From assembly GCA_020846635.1 (NCBI GenBank), contig JADLDO010000015.1, forward strand, positions 30,551 through 94,550: 64,000 nt of DNA, read 5' to 3'. The notes beneath the pieces are model-generated. The model did not search any database. It was not told the origin of the DNA and saw nothing but the letters and a program-made list of their open reading frames with translations. Positions within the stretch are counted from its first letter, which is position 1, and every line of letters begins with the position of its first letter. A program made the position numbers and the translations under genes. The stretch is from Caldilineaceae bacterium (GTDB taxonomy: Bacteria; Chloroflexota; Anaerolineae; Caldilineales; Caldilineaceae). Shown piece by piece: positions 11,965 to 21,417 of this stretch.

Positions 11965-12594
11965 ATGCTGCCATTCTTTTCTGACTACAATTCGCTGGAC
12001 GATGCGCGTGCTGCCTCCCTGCGTTGTATCCGCTGCCCCTTGAGCGCGGGGCGCAACCAAGTGGTCTTTGGCGCGGGCAATCCACAGGCCGCTATTATGC
12101 TCATCGGTCAAGGCCCCTCGCTCACCGACGATAACACCGGCCTGCCCTACACAGGCCCCGCCGGGGAGTTTCTGGATACTGCGCTGCACCAGGCAGGGTT
12201 GAGCCGCGAGGAAGTCTGGCTCACCAACCTGCATAAATGTGTGGCGACCAAGATCAACAAAGAGACGGGGCGACCGGAGATGCGCCCACCCAAAGCGGAG
12301 GAAGTCGCCGCCTGTGATATTTGGCTGGAACAGGAATTGTTTTGGGTGAAGCCCGTGGTGCTGGTTGCCATCGGCGGCCCTGCCGCGCAGACGCTCTTGG
12401 GCAAGGAATTTCAACTGACAGAGCAGCGCGGGCAATGGTTGGCAGGCCCGCATGGCATCCCCACGCTGGCGACCTATCAACCCACCTACCTGAAACGACT
12501 CAGCCAATGGGATCGCCCTACCGCTGTGCAGGGCTGGCGTGACCTTGTGGCCGATCTGCGCTTAGTGCGCGAGCGGGCCAGAGAGCAAGCCTAA
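11965..12594 (+). CDS. Uracil-DNA glycosylase superfamily protein (family 4-like, divergent motifs)
   Basis: Family 4 UDGs remove uracil from DNA and carry a 4Fe-4S cluster. The four cluster cysteines are present: Cys21 and Cys24 (CIRC), Cys92 (HKC) and Cys117 (AACDIW). Motif 1, normally GEAPG/GEGPG, reads GQGPSLTDDNTG (Gln49). Asn88 is kept in WLTNLHKC. Motif 2, normally HPS or HPAY, reads YQPTYLKR, so the His is Gln172. The fold assignment is firm, but glycosylase activity or specificity may differ from standard family 4 enzymes. The 209-residue length is normal. folC follows 23 bases downstream and may be co-transcribed. Confidence 0.85.
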   Translation: MLPFFSDYNSLDDARAASLRCIRCPLSAGRNQVVFGAGNPQAAIMLIGQGPSLTDDNTGLPYTGPAGEFLDTALHQAGLSREEVWLTNLHKCVATKINKETGRPEMRPPKAEEVAACDIWLEQELFWVKPVVLVAIGGPAAQTLLGKEFQLTEQRGQWLAGPHGIPTLATYQPTYLKRLSQWDRPTAVQGWRDLVADLRLVRERAREQA

Positions 12595-12617
12595 GCTATA
12601 TAAACACCTAGATTGCT

Positions 12618-14006
12618 ATGATGATATTCCCTAACTTTGCGGCTGCGCGCGCCTATCTGGAATCCTTTGTGCAAGCCTCTGGAACTGCTGCCACGCCCCT
12701 CTTTGCCTTGCAGCGGACGCAAGCGCTGATGGCGTATTTGGGCGATCCACAAGACGCGCTGCCGGTAATCCATCTGGCAGGTACGTCGGGCAAGGGCTCC
12801 ACCGCCACCATTCTGGCCGCGCTGCTCCAGGCTCACGGGCTGCGTACCGGTCTTGGGCTTTCGCCCCATGTGCGCCATCTGCTAGAGCGCATCCAGATCG
12901 ATGGCGCACCCGTGGATGAAGCAGCCTTTTGCCGCGCCCTGGGCGAGATGATGCCGGCTATCCGCGCCATGCAGGCGAGCGAGTGGGGCGCGCCCACCTT
13001 CTTTGAGATCCTGATTGCCCTCTCCTATCAACTCTTTGCCCAAGTACCGGTCGATGTCGTCATCATGGAGACGGGGTTGGGGGGGCGATATGATGCCACG
13101 AATACTGTAACCAGTGCCGGCAAAATTGCGCTCTTTACCCACATCGGCTATGACCATGTTGAGATACTAGGCAGCACGCTGACCAAAATTGCCACGCAAA
13201 AGGCAGGGATCATCCAGCCGCATAACCGGGTACTTACCATCACCCAAGCGCCCGATGCCCAAGAGGTACTGCGTGCGGAGAGTGCTGTGCAAGAGGCGCA
13301 GATCACCGTCTTTGATCCGGCTGCCTCGATTCACGCGGTTGAGGTGCAACCTGCACAGGTGGTCTTTGATCTGATCTTGCCCTCCTATCCGCCGCTGCGT
13401 TCTCTGCATCTTGCGCTGACGGGCGCGCATCAAGCAGAGAACGCGGGCTTGGCGCTGGCTGCGGCCCAGCTATTCTTGGAAGGCATGGGACGCACGCTGG
13501 ACGAGAAGGCGATCCGCCATGCGCTGGCCCATGTCACGCTGCCGGGACGCATGGAGCAGCGCACCTGGCGCGGGCAGCCGCTCATCCTTGATGGCGCGCA
13601 CAATCCCCAGAAGATTGAGGCTCTTTGTAATGCCTTGATGGCGCTCTATCCCGGCCAACGCTTTGTCTTTGTGGTTGCGTTCAAAGAGGGCAAGGATCAC
13701 GCGGCCATCCTGACCCAACTCCTGCCGTTGGCCCAGCAGATCATTCTTACCCATTTTGAGAACCACGACCAGGGCATGTTAATCACGGCTGCCGACCCGT
13801 ATGCGTTGGCGGCGACGCTGCCCAGCCAGACCCGCGCCCAAGTGACGGTTGTGGCGGATGTCGCTGGCGCGCTTGCCGCGGCTGTGACCCGCGCCGCGGC
13901 GATCCCGCCTGCCCCCGATCCTGTGCCCATTGTCGTGACCGGTTCGCTTTATCTGCTGGCGCAAGTCTACGCTGTCATCGACGCCACACGCCTGGAATCA
14001 TCTTAG
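12618..14006 (+). CDS. folC: Folylpolyglutamate synthase / dihydrofolate synthase
   Basis: The enzyme adds glutamate to dihydropteroate or to tetrahydrofolates using ATP. The N-terminal Mur-ligase-like ATPase domain shows the P-loop GTSGKGSTATI (about 56-66), SPHVRHLLERIQIDG, and METGLGGRYDATN. The C-terminal domain shows LPGRMEQ and LDGAHNP, both diagnostic. At 462 residues it is slightly longer than usual. ATG 12618 is followed directly by another ATG, and no clear ribosome site is visible, so the start may be either one. Confidence 0.93.
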   Translation: MMIFPNFAAARAYLESFVQASGTAATPLFALQRTQALMAYLGDPQDALPVIHLAGTSGKGSTATILAALLQAHGLRTGLGLSPHVRHLLERIQIDGAPVDEAAFCRALGEMMPAIRAMQASEWGAPTFFEILIALSYQLFAQVPVDVVIMETGLGGRYDATNTVTSAGKIALFTHIGYDHVEILGSTLTKIATQKAGIIQPHNRVLTITQAPDAQEVLRAESAVQEAQITVFDPAASIHAVEVQPAQVVFDLILPSYPPLRSLHLALTGAHQAENAGLALAAAQLFLEGMGRTLDEKAIRHALAHVTLPGRMEQRTWRGQPLILDGAHNPQKIEALCNALMALYPGQRFVFVVAFKEGKDHAAILTQLLPLAQQIILTHFENHDQGMLITAADPYALAATLPSQTRAQVTVVADVAGALAAAVTRAAAIPPAPDPVPIVVTGSLYLLAQVYAVIDATRLESS

Positions 14007-14041
14007 AATCGTCTCGGCCAAAAGGCCGCCAAAAAACGCGT

Positions 14042-14071
14042 TTGCACGCCGATTTAACTCTGTGCTATACT
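14042..14071 (+). promoter_or_regulatory. Candidate sigma70 promoter of the orphan ABC ATPase gene
   Basis: TTGCAC at 14042-14047 and TATACT at 14066-14071 are separated by 18 bases. This gives a 5' leader of about 125 bases before the ATPase gene at 14202. Confidence 0.55.
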
Positions 14072-14201
14072 CTCCGTCAGCAGTACCCCTAAAATCATCC
14101 CTGCACGCATTGGGGTGAACCGCGTTCCATAGTAGTACGTAAAAAATTCTCAAAGTTTCTACCCTTCGTGTTGTATGTTCGTTTAAAGGAGCAAAAACTA
14201 A

Positions 14202-15308
<1,107 letters not shown>

Positions 15309-15331
15309 TCCGCCACCCCTAAATGTTATCA

Positions 15332-15368
15332 ACAGCCGGGCCAGCATATGCTGGCCCGGCTGTTTTTT
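15332..15368 (+). terminator. Rho-independent terminator
   Basis: A perfect 32-base palindrome at 15332-15363 (arms ACAGCCGGGCCAGCAT and ATGCTGGCCCGGCTGT) is followed by a run of six T. It closes the ATPase gene. Confidence 0.93.
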
Positions 15369-15419
15369 GTGTTATGCTCTAGGCAGTATAGAACCTCATT
15401 TAGAGCCAAAGGATGACCC

Positions 15420-16649
15420 ATGTCGCCATTTACTGAATTTAGCCTTATGCATGAGTTACAGCAAAAAGGGGGCAAGATCGTCTTGCTCGTCCTCGATGGT
15501 TTGGGGGGCTTGCCGATGACGCCCGACGGCAAAACTGAGTTGGAGAGCGCCCAAAAGCCCAATTTGGATAGGCTTGCCAAAGAAGGAAGCACCGGTCTGA
15601 GCGTCCCCATTCGCCCTGGCATAGAGCCAGGCAGCGGCCCTGCCCATCTCAGCCTCTTTAGCTATGATCCTGTCACCTATGAAATTGGTCGCGGCGTGCT
15701 GGAGGCATTGGGTATTGGCTTTGAACTGCAAGCCAACGATTTGGCCGCGCGCGGCAATTTTGCCACCGTAGATGCAAATGGCGTGATCACCGACCGTCGT
15801 GCCGGGCGCATCAGCACCGAGGAATGTGAGCGTCTGACTGCCAAACTCCAGCAGACAACCGGCGATCTCTTTCCGGGCTATCAAGTGTTTGTCCTGCCAG
15901 TGAAGGAGCATCGCTTCGCCTTTATCCTGCGCGGTGAGGGGTTGGGTGGCAAACTGACCGAGACCGATCCCCTGGTCACAGGCAAGAAACCGCTGCCGGT
16001 GGAAGATGAAAGCGGCACACCTGAAGGCGCGCATACGGCCCAGATGGTCAACCGATGGGTGGAGGCTGCGCGTGCCGCGCTGGCTGACGAACCCAAAGCC
16101 AACAGTCTGAATCTGCGCGGCCTTGCCAAAGACCCTGGGCTGCCTCGTTTCCCGGAGATCTACGGGATGCGCGCCGCCGCGATTGCGGTCTATCCGATGT
16201 ACAAGGGGGTGGCGCGGCTTGTGGGTATGGAGCCGATTAGTTTTGAGGGTGAGCGGCCCGAACATGAGATTGCCGCTTTGGAGCGCGTCTGGAATGATTA
16301 CGATTTCTTCTTTATCCATATCAAGAAGACCGACAGCTACGGTGAAGATGGCAATTTCGATGCCAAAGTGCATGAAATCGAAGCTGTTGATGCCGTAATC
16401 CCGCGTATACTGGCGTTGCAGCCTGGCGCGATCATTGTCACGGGCGACCACAGCACGCCCGCCAAGCTCCGCAGCCACTCTTGGCATCCGGTTCCCACCC
16501 TGTTATGGAGCGCCACTGCCATGCCCGACCAGGTGACGACCTTTGGCGAGCGCGCCTGTGCCAGCGGTCATTTGGGCATCTTCCACGCCACCCACCTCGT
16601 ACCGCTGGCGATGGCACACGCCGGTCGCCTGGTGCGCTTTGGGGCGTAG
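15420..16649 (+). CDS. apgM: Cofactor-independent phosphoglycerate mutase, archaeal type
   Basis: The enzyme interconverts 3- and 2-phosphoglycerate in glycolysis and gluconeogenesis without 2,3-bisphosphoglycerate. It is the ApgM branch of the alkaline phosphatase superfamily. The metal site starts with VLLVLDGLGG, and the serine-containing block reads GSGPAHLSLFSYDP. The C-terminal metal ligands are in IHIKKTDSYGEDG and VTGDHSTPAKLRSHSWHPVP. The 409-residue length is normal. AAAGGA precedes ATG 15420. It is a single-gene unit between a terminator and a palindromic repeat. Confidence 0.93.
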   Translation: MSPFTEFSLMHELQQKGGKIVLLVLDGLGGLPMTPDGKTELESAQKPNLDRLAKEGSTGLSVPIRPGIEPGSGPAHLSLFSYDPVTYEIGRGVLEALGIGFELQANDLAARGNFATVDANGVITDRRAGRISTEECERLTAKLQQTTGDLFPGYQVFVLPVKEHRFAFILRGEGLGGKLTETDPLVTGKKPLPVEDESGTPEGAHTAQMVNRWVEAARAALADEPKANSLNLRGLAKDPGLPRFPEIYGMRAAAIAVYPMYKGVARLVGMEPISFEGERPEHEIAALERVWNDYDFFFIHIKKTDSYGEDGNFDAKVHEIEAVDAVIPRILALQPGAIIVTGDHSTPAKLRSHSWHPVPTLLWSATAMPDQVTTFGERACASGHLGIFHATHLVPLAMAHAGRLVRFGA

Positions 16650-16657
16650 ATAAAAAG

Positions 16658-16690
16658 ACCCTCCCGGAAGCTTCAAGCTTCCGGGAGGGT
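16658..16690 (+). repeat. CTCCCGGAAGC palindrome, copy 2 (short form)
   Basis: Perfect 16-base arms ACCCTCCCGGAAGCTT (16658-16673) and AAGCTTCCGGGAGGGT (16675-16690) begin nine bases after the apgM stop. This is the most regular copy of the six. No T-run follows. Confidence 0.85.
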
Positions 16691-16724
16691 TATGGGCAGC
16701 ACAGTAATTTATCGTTTGTATCGT

Positions 16725-16753
16725 TTGACATTTGGCCCCGTGACTCTTATACT
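16725..16753 (+). promoter_or_regulatory. Consensus sigma70 promoter of the sulfite-reduction operon
   Basis: A perfect TTGACA (16725-16730), a 17-base spacer and TATACT (16748-16753) are present. Transcription would start near 16760, about 80 bases before the Cys-rich leader ORF and about 517 bases before cysI. Confidence 0.85.
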
Positions 16754-16838
16754 GCGCTTTCATTGGCACTCATACATCGATTATATGCAAACAATTTGGT
16801 AGTATCGTACCCGTTCACACCCATTGCGAGGTATTCTC

Positions 16839-16997
16839 ATGAACAGGTTTGTGTCTTCTCAGATAAAAGAAAGACGTTCAGTGTCGCTGATACGCCGCGC
16901 TGCTATCACTTCCCCCGTTGCCCCTGCTTTTGCCCACAGCTCTACCCTCCTCTCCTCCTCCTGTTGTTGCTGCTGTTGTAGCTGCTTGTGTTCCTAG
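16839..16997 (+). CDS. Poly-cysteine leader peptide of the cysI operon
   Basis: This is a 52-residue ORF starting at ATG 16839, with GAGG (16828-16831) seven bases upstream. The first 41 residues are unremarkable and basic (MNRFVSSQIKERRSVSLIRR...). The peptide then ends CCCCCCSCLCS: codons 42-47 (16962-16979) are all Cys (TGT TGT TGC TGC TGT TGT), with two more Cys at 49 and 51. Its position, downstream of a consensus promoter and upstream of sulfite and APS reductase genes, fits a cysteine-responsive attenuation peptide. Poly-Cys leader ORFs acting this way are known in mycobacteria; function here is inferred. A frame-shifted reading gives poly-Leu but has no start signals of its own. Confidence 0.8.
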   Translation: MNRFVSSQIKERRSVSLIRRAAITSPVAPAFAHSSTLLSSSCCCCCCSCLCS

Positions 16998-17276
16998 ACG
17001 CCAGTCTCGTTTCGGCGTCCTAATCCCAACCAACTGCTGAACCCAATTACATATCGGTCACTGTCATGACGCATCGCCGCGTTCTGGCTAAGTTGATTGT
17101 GCTTTGATTGGCGCACAACTTTAACAGGTGACTTGGGCATCGCGCCGCTGTGCGCGCTTGTTCTGGATCTCTATGCCTATTTCTGGGCCTCTTTCCGCTC
17201 GCGGCTGCCAGCCGTTGTGTTTTCTGATCCCATTTTGTGGTTTTTCGCGATTACCAACCGATTGGAGGGACGTACA
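16998..17276 (+). promoter_or_regulatory. Leader-to-cysI spacer with candidate attenuator hairpins
   Basis: These 279 untranslated bases follow the leader ORF. Stem A, GACGCC (16997-17002) with GGCGTC (17014-17019), starts inside the leader stop codon. A ribosome paused on the Cys codons would leave it free, while one at the stop would cover it. Stem B pairs GCGCACA (17111-17117) with TGTGCGC (17149-17155). Stem C is CGGCT (17202-17206) with AGCCG (17210-17214), followed by TTGTGTTTTCT, a weak terminator-like structure. Which stems compete cannot be decided by eye. The cysI frame is open upstream to 17097 but has no ribosome site there. Confidence 0.55.
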
Positions 17277-18974
17277 ATGTCCGTAGAAGATGTCAAAATC
17301 AATAGTCGAGGATTGCGCGGAGCGCTGCCAATCCAACTGCACGAGCCGGCCCCCAATTTTGATGACGATGTTAAGAACCTGCTCAAGTTTCACGGTATCT
17401 ATCAGCAGCACAACCGTGATGTGCGCGGGCGTAACAATCGCTCCTATATGTTTATGGTACGCAGCAAGCTGCCCGGTGGCCGCCAAACTGCCGAGCAGTA
17501 CCTTGTCCATGATGCGCTGGCGGATCAATTCTCCCAGGGCGATTTCCGGCTGACCACGCGCCAGGGCATCCAGTTTCACGGCGTCATCAAGAGCGATCTA
17601 CAACCCACACTGCGCGCCATGAACGCTGCGCTGCTCACCACGCTGGGCGCTTGTGGCGATGTGCAGCGCAATGTCATGTGCTGCCCGGCCCCCTTTGGCG
17701 ACCCTGTGCGTGAATACTTGCAGGATTTGGCGCAGGAGATTACCCGCCACTTCTTCCCGCGCAGCGGCGCTTATCACGAAATCTGGCTTGAAGATGAGAA
17801 TGGCGAAAAGACGCGCCAGAAGTTTGATGAAGAACAGCCGGAGGTCGTTGAACCCATCTATGGCAAGGCCTACCTGCCCCGTAAGTTCAAAACCGCCATC
17901 GCCTACCCCGGTGACAACTGCATCGACGTTTTGAGCAATGACATTGGCATCGTGGCGCTGATTGCCGACGATGGTGTAACGGTTCATGGCTTCAACCTCT
18001 ATGTGGGCGGCAGTATGGGCGCAACCCACAATGATCCGGCGACCTATCCGATGCTGGCGGTTCCCCTGGGCTATGTGCCGCGAGAGCAGATTCTGGATGT
18101 GGTGGAGAAGATCGTTTTTGTCCAGCGCGATTATGGCGACCGCACTGACCGCAAACATGCGCGCATGAAGTATGTCGTTAAAGAGTGGGGCATTGACGCT
18201 TTCCGCGCCAAAGTTGAAGAATATCTAGGCTATGCCATTGCTCCCTTCCGCGAGGACATGCCCCCGCTGGAATTTGAAGATCATCTGGGCTGGCACCAAC
18301 AGGTCGATGGTAACTGGTTTATCGGCGTCTATGTCGAGAATGGCCGCGTGCGCGATGTGGCAGATCGACGTATTCGCAGCGGGCTGCGCGCGCTCATCCA
18401 ACGCTTCCGTCCTGGCGTCACCATCACTGCCCAGCAGAACATCCTGCTCGATGGCTTTACCACCGAGCAGAAAGCCGAAGTCGAAGCCATTCTGGCCAAT
18501 TACGGCATCCCCACCGTCGAGGAGCTTTCGCTGGTGCGCCGCAACAGCATGGCCTGCCCGGCGCTGCCAACCTGTGGGCTGGCACTCTCCGAAGCTGAAC
18601 GCTTCTTGCCCAGCGTCATCGACCAGGTGGAGGTCATCGCTGCGAAGTTGGGACTTGATGACAATGTCTTCTCGATCCGCATGACCGGCTGCCCCAACGG
18701 CTGTGCCCGTCCCTATGTGGCTGATATTGGCCTGGTAGGACGCACGCTCAACAAGTACAACATCTATCTGGGCGGCAACCTGGAAGGCACGCGCATGAAC
18801 AAGGTCTATCGCGAATTGGTTGCCGGTGGCGACCTTGCCCAAGAGATTGAGGCAGTCTTGAAGAGCTATCTTGCCCAACGCCTGCCGGGTGAGCGTCTGG
18901 GTGACTGGGCGGATCGTGTCGGCGTCGAAAACATCAACGCTCGCCAAGAACAAGAATTAGTGCAAGCCGCTTGA
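17277..18974 (+). CDS. cysI: Assimilatory sulfite reductase hemoprotein
   Basis: It reduces sulfite to sulfide with six electrons using a coupled siroheme and 4Fe-4S centre in the cytoplasm. The cluster/siroheme cysteines are present as MACPALPTC (Cys427, Cys433) and TGCPNGC (Cys472, Cys476). Two ferredoxin-like half-domains are evident: FRLTTRQGIQFHGV in the first and FNLYVGGSMG in the middle. The protein has 565 residues from ATG 17277, which has TTGGAGGGA upstream. It is first in a five-gene operon with cysH and siroheme genes. No flavoprotein subunit (cysJ) is nearby, so ferredoxin may be the donor. Nitrite reductase is the alternative family member, but cysH next door argues for sulfite. 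Confidence 0.92.
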   Translation: MSVEDVKINSRGLRGALPIQLHEPAPNFDDDVKNLLKFHGIYQQHNRDVRGRNNRSYMFMVRSKLPGGRQTAEQYLVHDALADQFSQGDFRLTTRQGIQFHGVIKSDLQPTLRAMNAALLTTLGACGDVQRNVMCCPAPFGDPVREYLQDLAQEITRHFFPRSGAYHEIWLEDENGEKTRQKFDEEQPEVVEPIYGKAYLPRKFKTAIAYPGDNCIDVLSNDIGIVALIADDGVTVHGFNLYVGGSMGATHNDPATYPMLAVPLGYVPREQILDVVEKIVFVQRDYGDRTDRKHARMKYVVKEWGIDAFRAKVEEYLGYAIAPFREDMPPLEFEDHLGWHQQVDGNWFIGVYVENGRVRDVADRRIRSGLRALIQRFRPGVTITAQQNILLDGFTTEQKAEVEAILANYGIPTVEELSLVRRNSMACPALPTCGLALSEAERFLPSVIDQVEVIAAKLGLDDNVFSIRMTGCPNGCARPYVADIGLVGRTLNKYNIYLGGNLEGTRMNKVYRELVAGGDLAQEIEAVLKSYLAQRLPGERLGDWADRVGVENINARQEQELVQAA

Positions 18975-18989
18975 TCTAAGGAGCTTCGT

Positions 18990-19733
18990 ATGGCTGTCGC
19001 ACTGAAAGCCGGGCCTGGTGCCGGCTTCATGGAATGGACCTATCTCGTTTTTTCTCGTCTCAACTCTCGCTATGAACAAGGGACAGCCGAGAGCATCCTG
19101 AGTTGGGCGATTGATACATTTGGCACAGGTCTTGCCATTGGCACGTCGTTCGGTGCCAGCGGTCTTGTGCTGATGGATATGGCGCTCAAGATTCAACCCG
19201 ATGTGGACATTTTCTACATCGACACCGGCTATTTCTTTCCCGAAACTCAGACTTTGGTCGAGCGTATCCAGGATCATTACCAACGCAACCTGCGCCGCAT
19301 CTTGCCCGAGCAGACCGTTGCACAACAAGCCGAGGAATATGGCCCCGCGCTCTACCAGCGCGACCCTGATCTCTGCTGCCAACTGCGTAAGGTCATGCCG
19401 CTGCGTGTTGCGCTGCAAGACAGCACCGCCTGGGCTACTGCCATCCGTCGTGACCAGACCAAGACGCGCAGCAGTACCCCCGCTATCACCTGGAATGAGC
19501 GGCACAACGTGGTGAAGATTTCCCCGCTCATCCACTGGCGCGAGGATGAAATCTGGCAGTATGTACACAGCCACAAACTGCCCTATAACCAACTGCACGA
19601 CCAGGGCTTTCCTTCCATCGGCTGCGCGCCCTGCACGCGGCCCGTCCGGCCCGGCGAGGAGTTGCGCGCCGGACGCTGGCAGGGGAAATCGAAGATCGAG
19701 TGTGGTCTACACGTTGACCTTGTGAGCGCATAG
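18990..19733 (+). CDS. cysH: APS/PAPS reductase (probably adenylyl-sulfate reductase, 4Fe-4S type)
   Basis: It reduces activated sulfate to sulfite using thioredoxin or a similar thiol. The PP-loop-like nucleotide-binding site is GTSFGASGLVLMD (51-63), and FYIDTGYFFPET follows. The cysteine pattern LCC (129-130) plus CAPC (212-215) marks the iron-sulfur class that usually uses APS. The nucleophile lies in the C-terminal ECGLH (Cys238). AAGGAG precedes ATG 18990, 15 bases after cysI. ATP sulfurylase is not in the window. Confidence 0.92.
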   Translation: MAVALKAGPGAGFMEWTYLVFSRLNSRYEQGTAESILSWAIDTFGTGLAIGTSFGASGLVLMDMALKIQPDVDIFYIDTGYFFPETQTLVERIQDHYQRNLRRILPEQTVAQQAEEYGPALYQRDPDLCCQLRKVMPLRVALQDSTAWATAIRRDQTKTRSSTPAITWNERHNVVKISPLIHWREDEIWQYVHSHKLPYNQLHDQGFPSIGCAPCTRPVRPGEELRAGRWQGKSKIECGLHVDLVSA

Positions 19734-19746
19734 GAGCATGCCTGGT

Positions 19747-20550
19747 ATGCATACCGAGGGGCAGCAGGATCGGAGAAACGCGGTGATTCTCATCGGCCAC
19801 GGCAGCCTACGCAGCGCCAGCGGAGCCTCGATGATCCGCATCGCCGCGCGGCTGCGCGAGCGTGGAGTTGCGCCTGTGGTTGAGGCAGCGTTTCTCAACT
19901 ACAGCCGCCCGACGTTGGCGGAGGTCGTAGGAAAAGTCGCGGCGATGGGGGTGACGAGCATCACCATCCAGCCCTACTTCTTGATCGCCGGGGTCTATGT
20001 ACAAAACGACCTGTATTCACTGATCACAGAGGTAAGTAGCCTCTTTCCTGCCCTGTCTTTCCAACTTGCGCCCGTCTTGGGCGACCATCCAGCGCTGATC
20101 GACCTGGCACAACGGCGTGTCCAGGTCGCGCTGGAGGCACGCGATGCAAACGTGGCTTTGCCTTCGCTGCTGCTCATGGCCCACGGCACACCGCTGCCCG
20201 CAGCCAATGCGCCGCTCTACACCATTGCCGGCACGCTGATCAGCCGCTTGGGGTTGGCGGAGTCGCAAGTCGCTTATCTGGACTGCAATACGCCCACCAT
20301 CCCTGAAGCCATTGACCAACTCGTTGCAGAGGGCGCGCGCCAGATTGTGGCGCTGCCCTACTTCTTGCACCTGGGGCGTCATGTCGCCGAAGACCTGCCA
20401 GCGTTGATCGCCCAGGCCCAGGCACGACACCCCCACGCAGCCATTCTCTTGGCCCATCACTTGGATTATGACATGTGCCTGGTCGATGCAGTACAAGAGC
20501 GCTTGACCTCTGCCCGATCTGTGGCCCGATCTGTGGCACTACCCGTTTAG
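19747..20550 (+). CDS. sirB: Sirohydrochlorin chelatase, two-domain CbiX/SirB type
   Basis: It inserts Fe (or Co) into sirohydrochlorin to give siroheme, the cysI cofactor. Two CbiX-like halves are visible: VILIGHGSLRSASG, where His is the metal-binding residue, in the first, and LLMAHGTPLPAANAP in the second. IQPYFLIAGVYV and ALPYFLHLGRHV are the matching repeat motifs. The ATG at 19738 is too close to AGGAG, so 19747, with ten bases of spacing, is preferred. The last codons contain small direct repeats (GCCCGATCTGTG twice, ACCCGTTTAG twice, about 20514-20566) that run past the stop. Operon position argues for iron rather than cobalt. Confidence 0.85.
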   Translation: MHTEGQQDRRNAVILIGHGSLRSASGASMIRIAARLRERGVAPVVEAAFLNYSRPTLAEVVGKVAAMGVTSITIQPYFLIAGVYVQNDLYSLITEVSSLFPALSFQLAPVLGDHPALIDLAQRRVQVALEARDANVALPSLLLMAHGTPLPAANAPLYTIAGTLISRLGLAESQVAYLDCNTPTIPEAIDQLVAEGARQIVALPYFLHLGRHVAEDLPALIAQAQARHPHAAILLAHHLDYDMCLVDAVQERLTSARSVARSVALPV

Positions 20551-20586
20551 TTGATTACCCGTTTAGCCGATATGGAGAAAGATGCG

Positions 20587-21417
20587 ATGCGAACTCTACG
20601 CCTGACCCCACGCCGGGGCAAAGCCTACTTAATTGGTGCCGGCCCTGGCCGCGCGGATTTGATTACGGTACGCGGGCTGACCCTGCTGCGCCGCGCCGAT
20701 GTCGTCATCTTTGACCGGCTGATCGCCCGCGAACTCCTGGACGAAATCCGCGCCGACGCTGAGGAAGTCTTTGTGGGCAAAGAATCGGGCCACCATACGC
20801 TGCCGCAATCAGCGATCAATGAACTGATTGTGGATCGTGTGCGCCAGGGCAAACAGGTGGTACGTCTTAAGGGGGGCGACCCGTTTGTCTTTGGCCGCGG
20901 CGGAGAAGAAGCGCAAGCCCTGCACGACGCCGGGCTGCCCTTTGAGATCGTGCCGGGCATCTCGTCTGCGCTGGCGGTCCCAGCTTATGCGGGGATTCCT
21001 GTCACCCACCGCGGACTCTCCACGGCGTTCGCCGTTGTCACAGGCCATGAGTGCAGCGGCAAGGCAGCCTCTACGACCGACTGGGACGCACTGGCACGCA
21101 TCCCCACGCTGGTGGTGCTGATGGGGCTGGGCAATGCCGAGTGCATCGCCGAGAAGCTAATCGCCGCCGGTCTTGCGCCCAGCACCCCTGCCGCGGCCAT
21201 CAGCCAGGGCACGACCGACGAGCAGCAGGTCATCACAACGACGCTCGTTGATCTCGCCAACGCCATTGCCCAAGCTGCGCTTCCCTCGCCCGCCATCCTG
21301 GTGATTGGCGCAGTGGCGGCGCTGACCGAGGAATTGGCCTGGTTTGCACCGAGCGGGCAAGCCGCGGGCTTTCTCTCGCTGGCAGCCACGCCAGGGCTGC
21401 GCGTTGCTCATGCCTAG
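20587..21417 (+). CDS. cobA: Uroporphyrinogen-III C-methyltransferase
   Basis: It converts uroporphyrinogen III to precorrin-2 using two SAM, the branch-point step to siroheme. It shows the tetrapyrrole methylase signatures VYLIGAGPG-like AYLIGAGPGRADLIT at the start, VVIFDRLI, VRLKGGDPFVFGRGGEE, and the GIPVTHRGLS block. ATG 20587 has GGAGAAA at proper distance. Earlier starts (TTG 20551, ATG 20572) lie in the repeat-bearing junction with sirB. Length is 276 residues, normal for the single-domain enzyme. It lacks the HemD or CysG fusion seen elsewhere. Confidence 0.93.
   Translation: MRTLRLTPRRGKAYLIGAGPGRADLITVRGLTLLRRADVVIFDRLIARELLDEIRADAEEVFVGKESGHHTLPQSAINELIVDRVRQGKQVVRLKGGDPFVFGRGGEEAQALHDAGLPFEIVPGISSALAVPAYAGIPVTHRGLSTAFAVVTGHECSGKAASTTDWDALARIPTLVVLMGLGNAECIAEKLIAAGLAPSTPAAAISQGTTDEQQVITTTLVDLANAIAQAALPSPAILVIGAVAALTEELAWFAPSGQAAGFLSLAATPGLRVAHA

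Noticed and set aside
16962..16979. TGY run as a meaningless trinucleotide repeat
   Set aside because: The run mixes TGT and TGC, is followed by two further Cys codons in frame outside the repeat, and sits in an ORF with promoter and ribosome site ahead of a cysteine-pathway operon.
16481..16981. ORF overlapping apgM and ending in a poly-Leu run
   Set aside because: It shares bases with the poly-Cys leader in another frame, starts inside apgM and has no ribosome site. The Cys frame has its own start signals and continues with Cys codons after the repeat.
17097..17276. N-terminal extension of cysI
   Set aside because: No ribosome site, no homology to sulfite reductases, and it lies in the structured leader region; ATG 17277 has a strong site.
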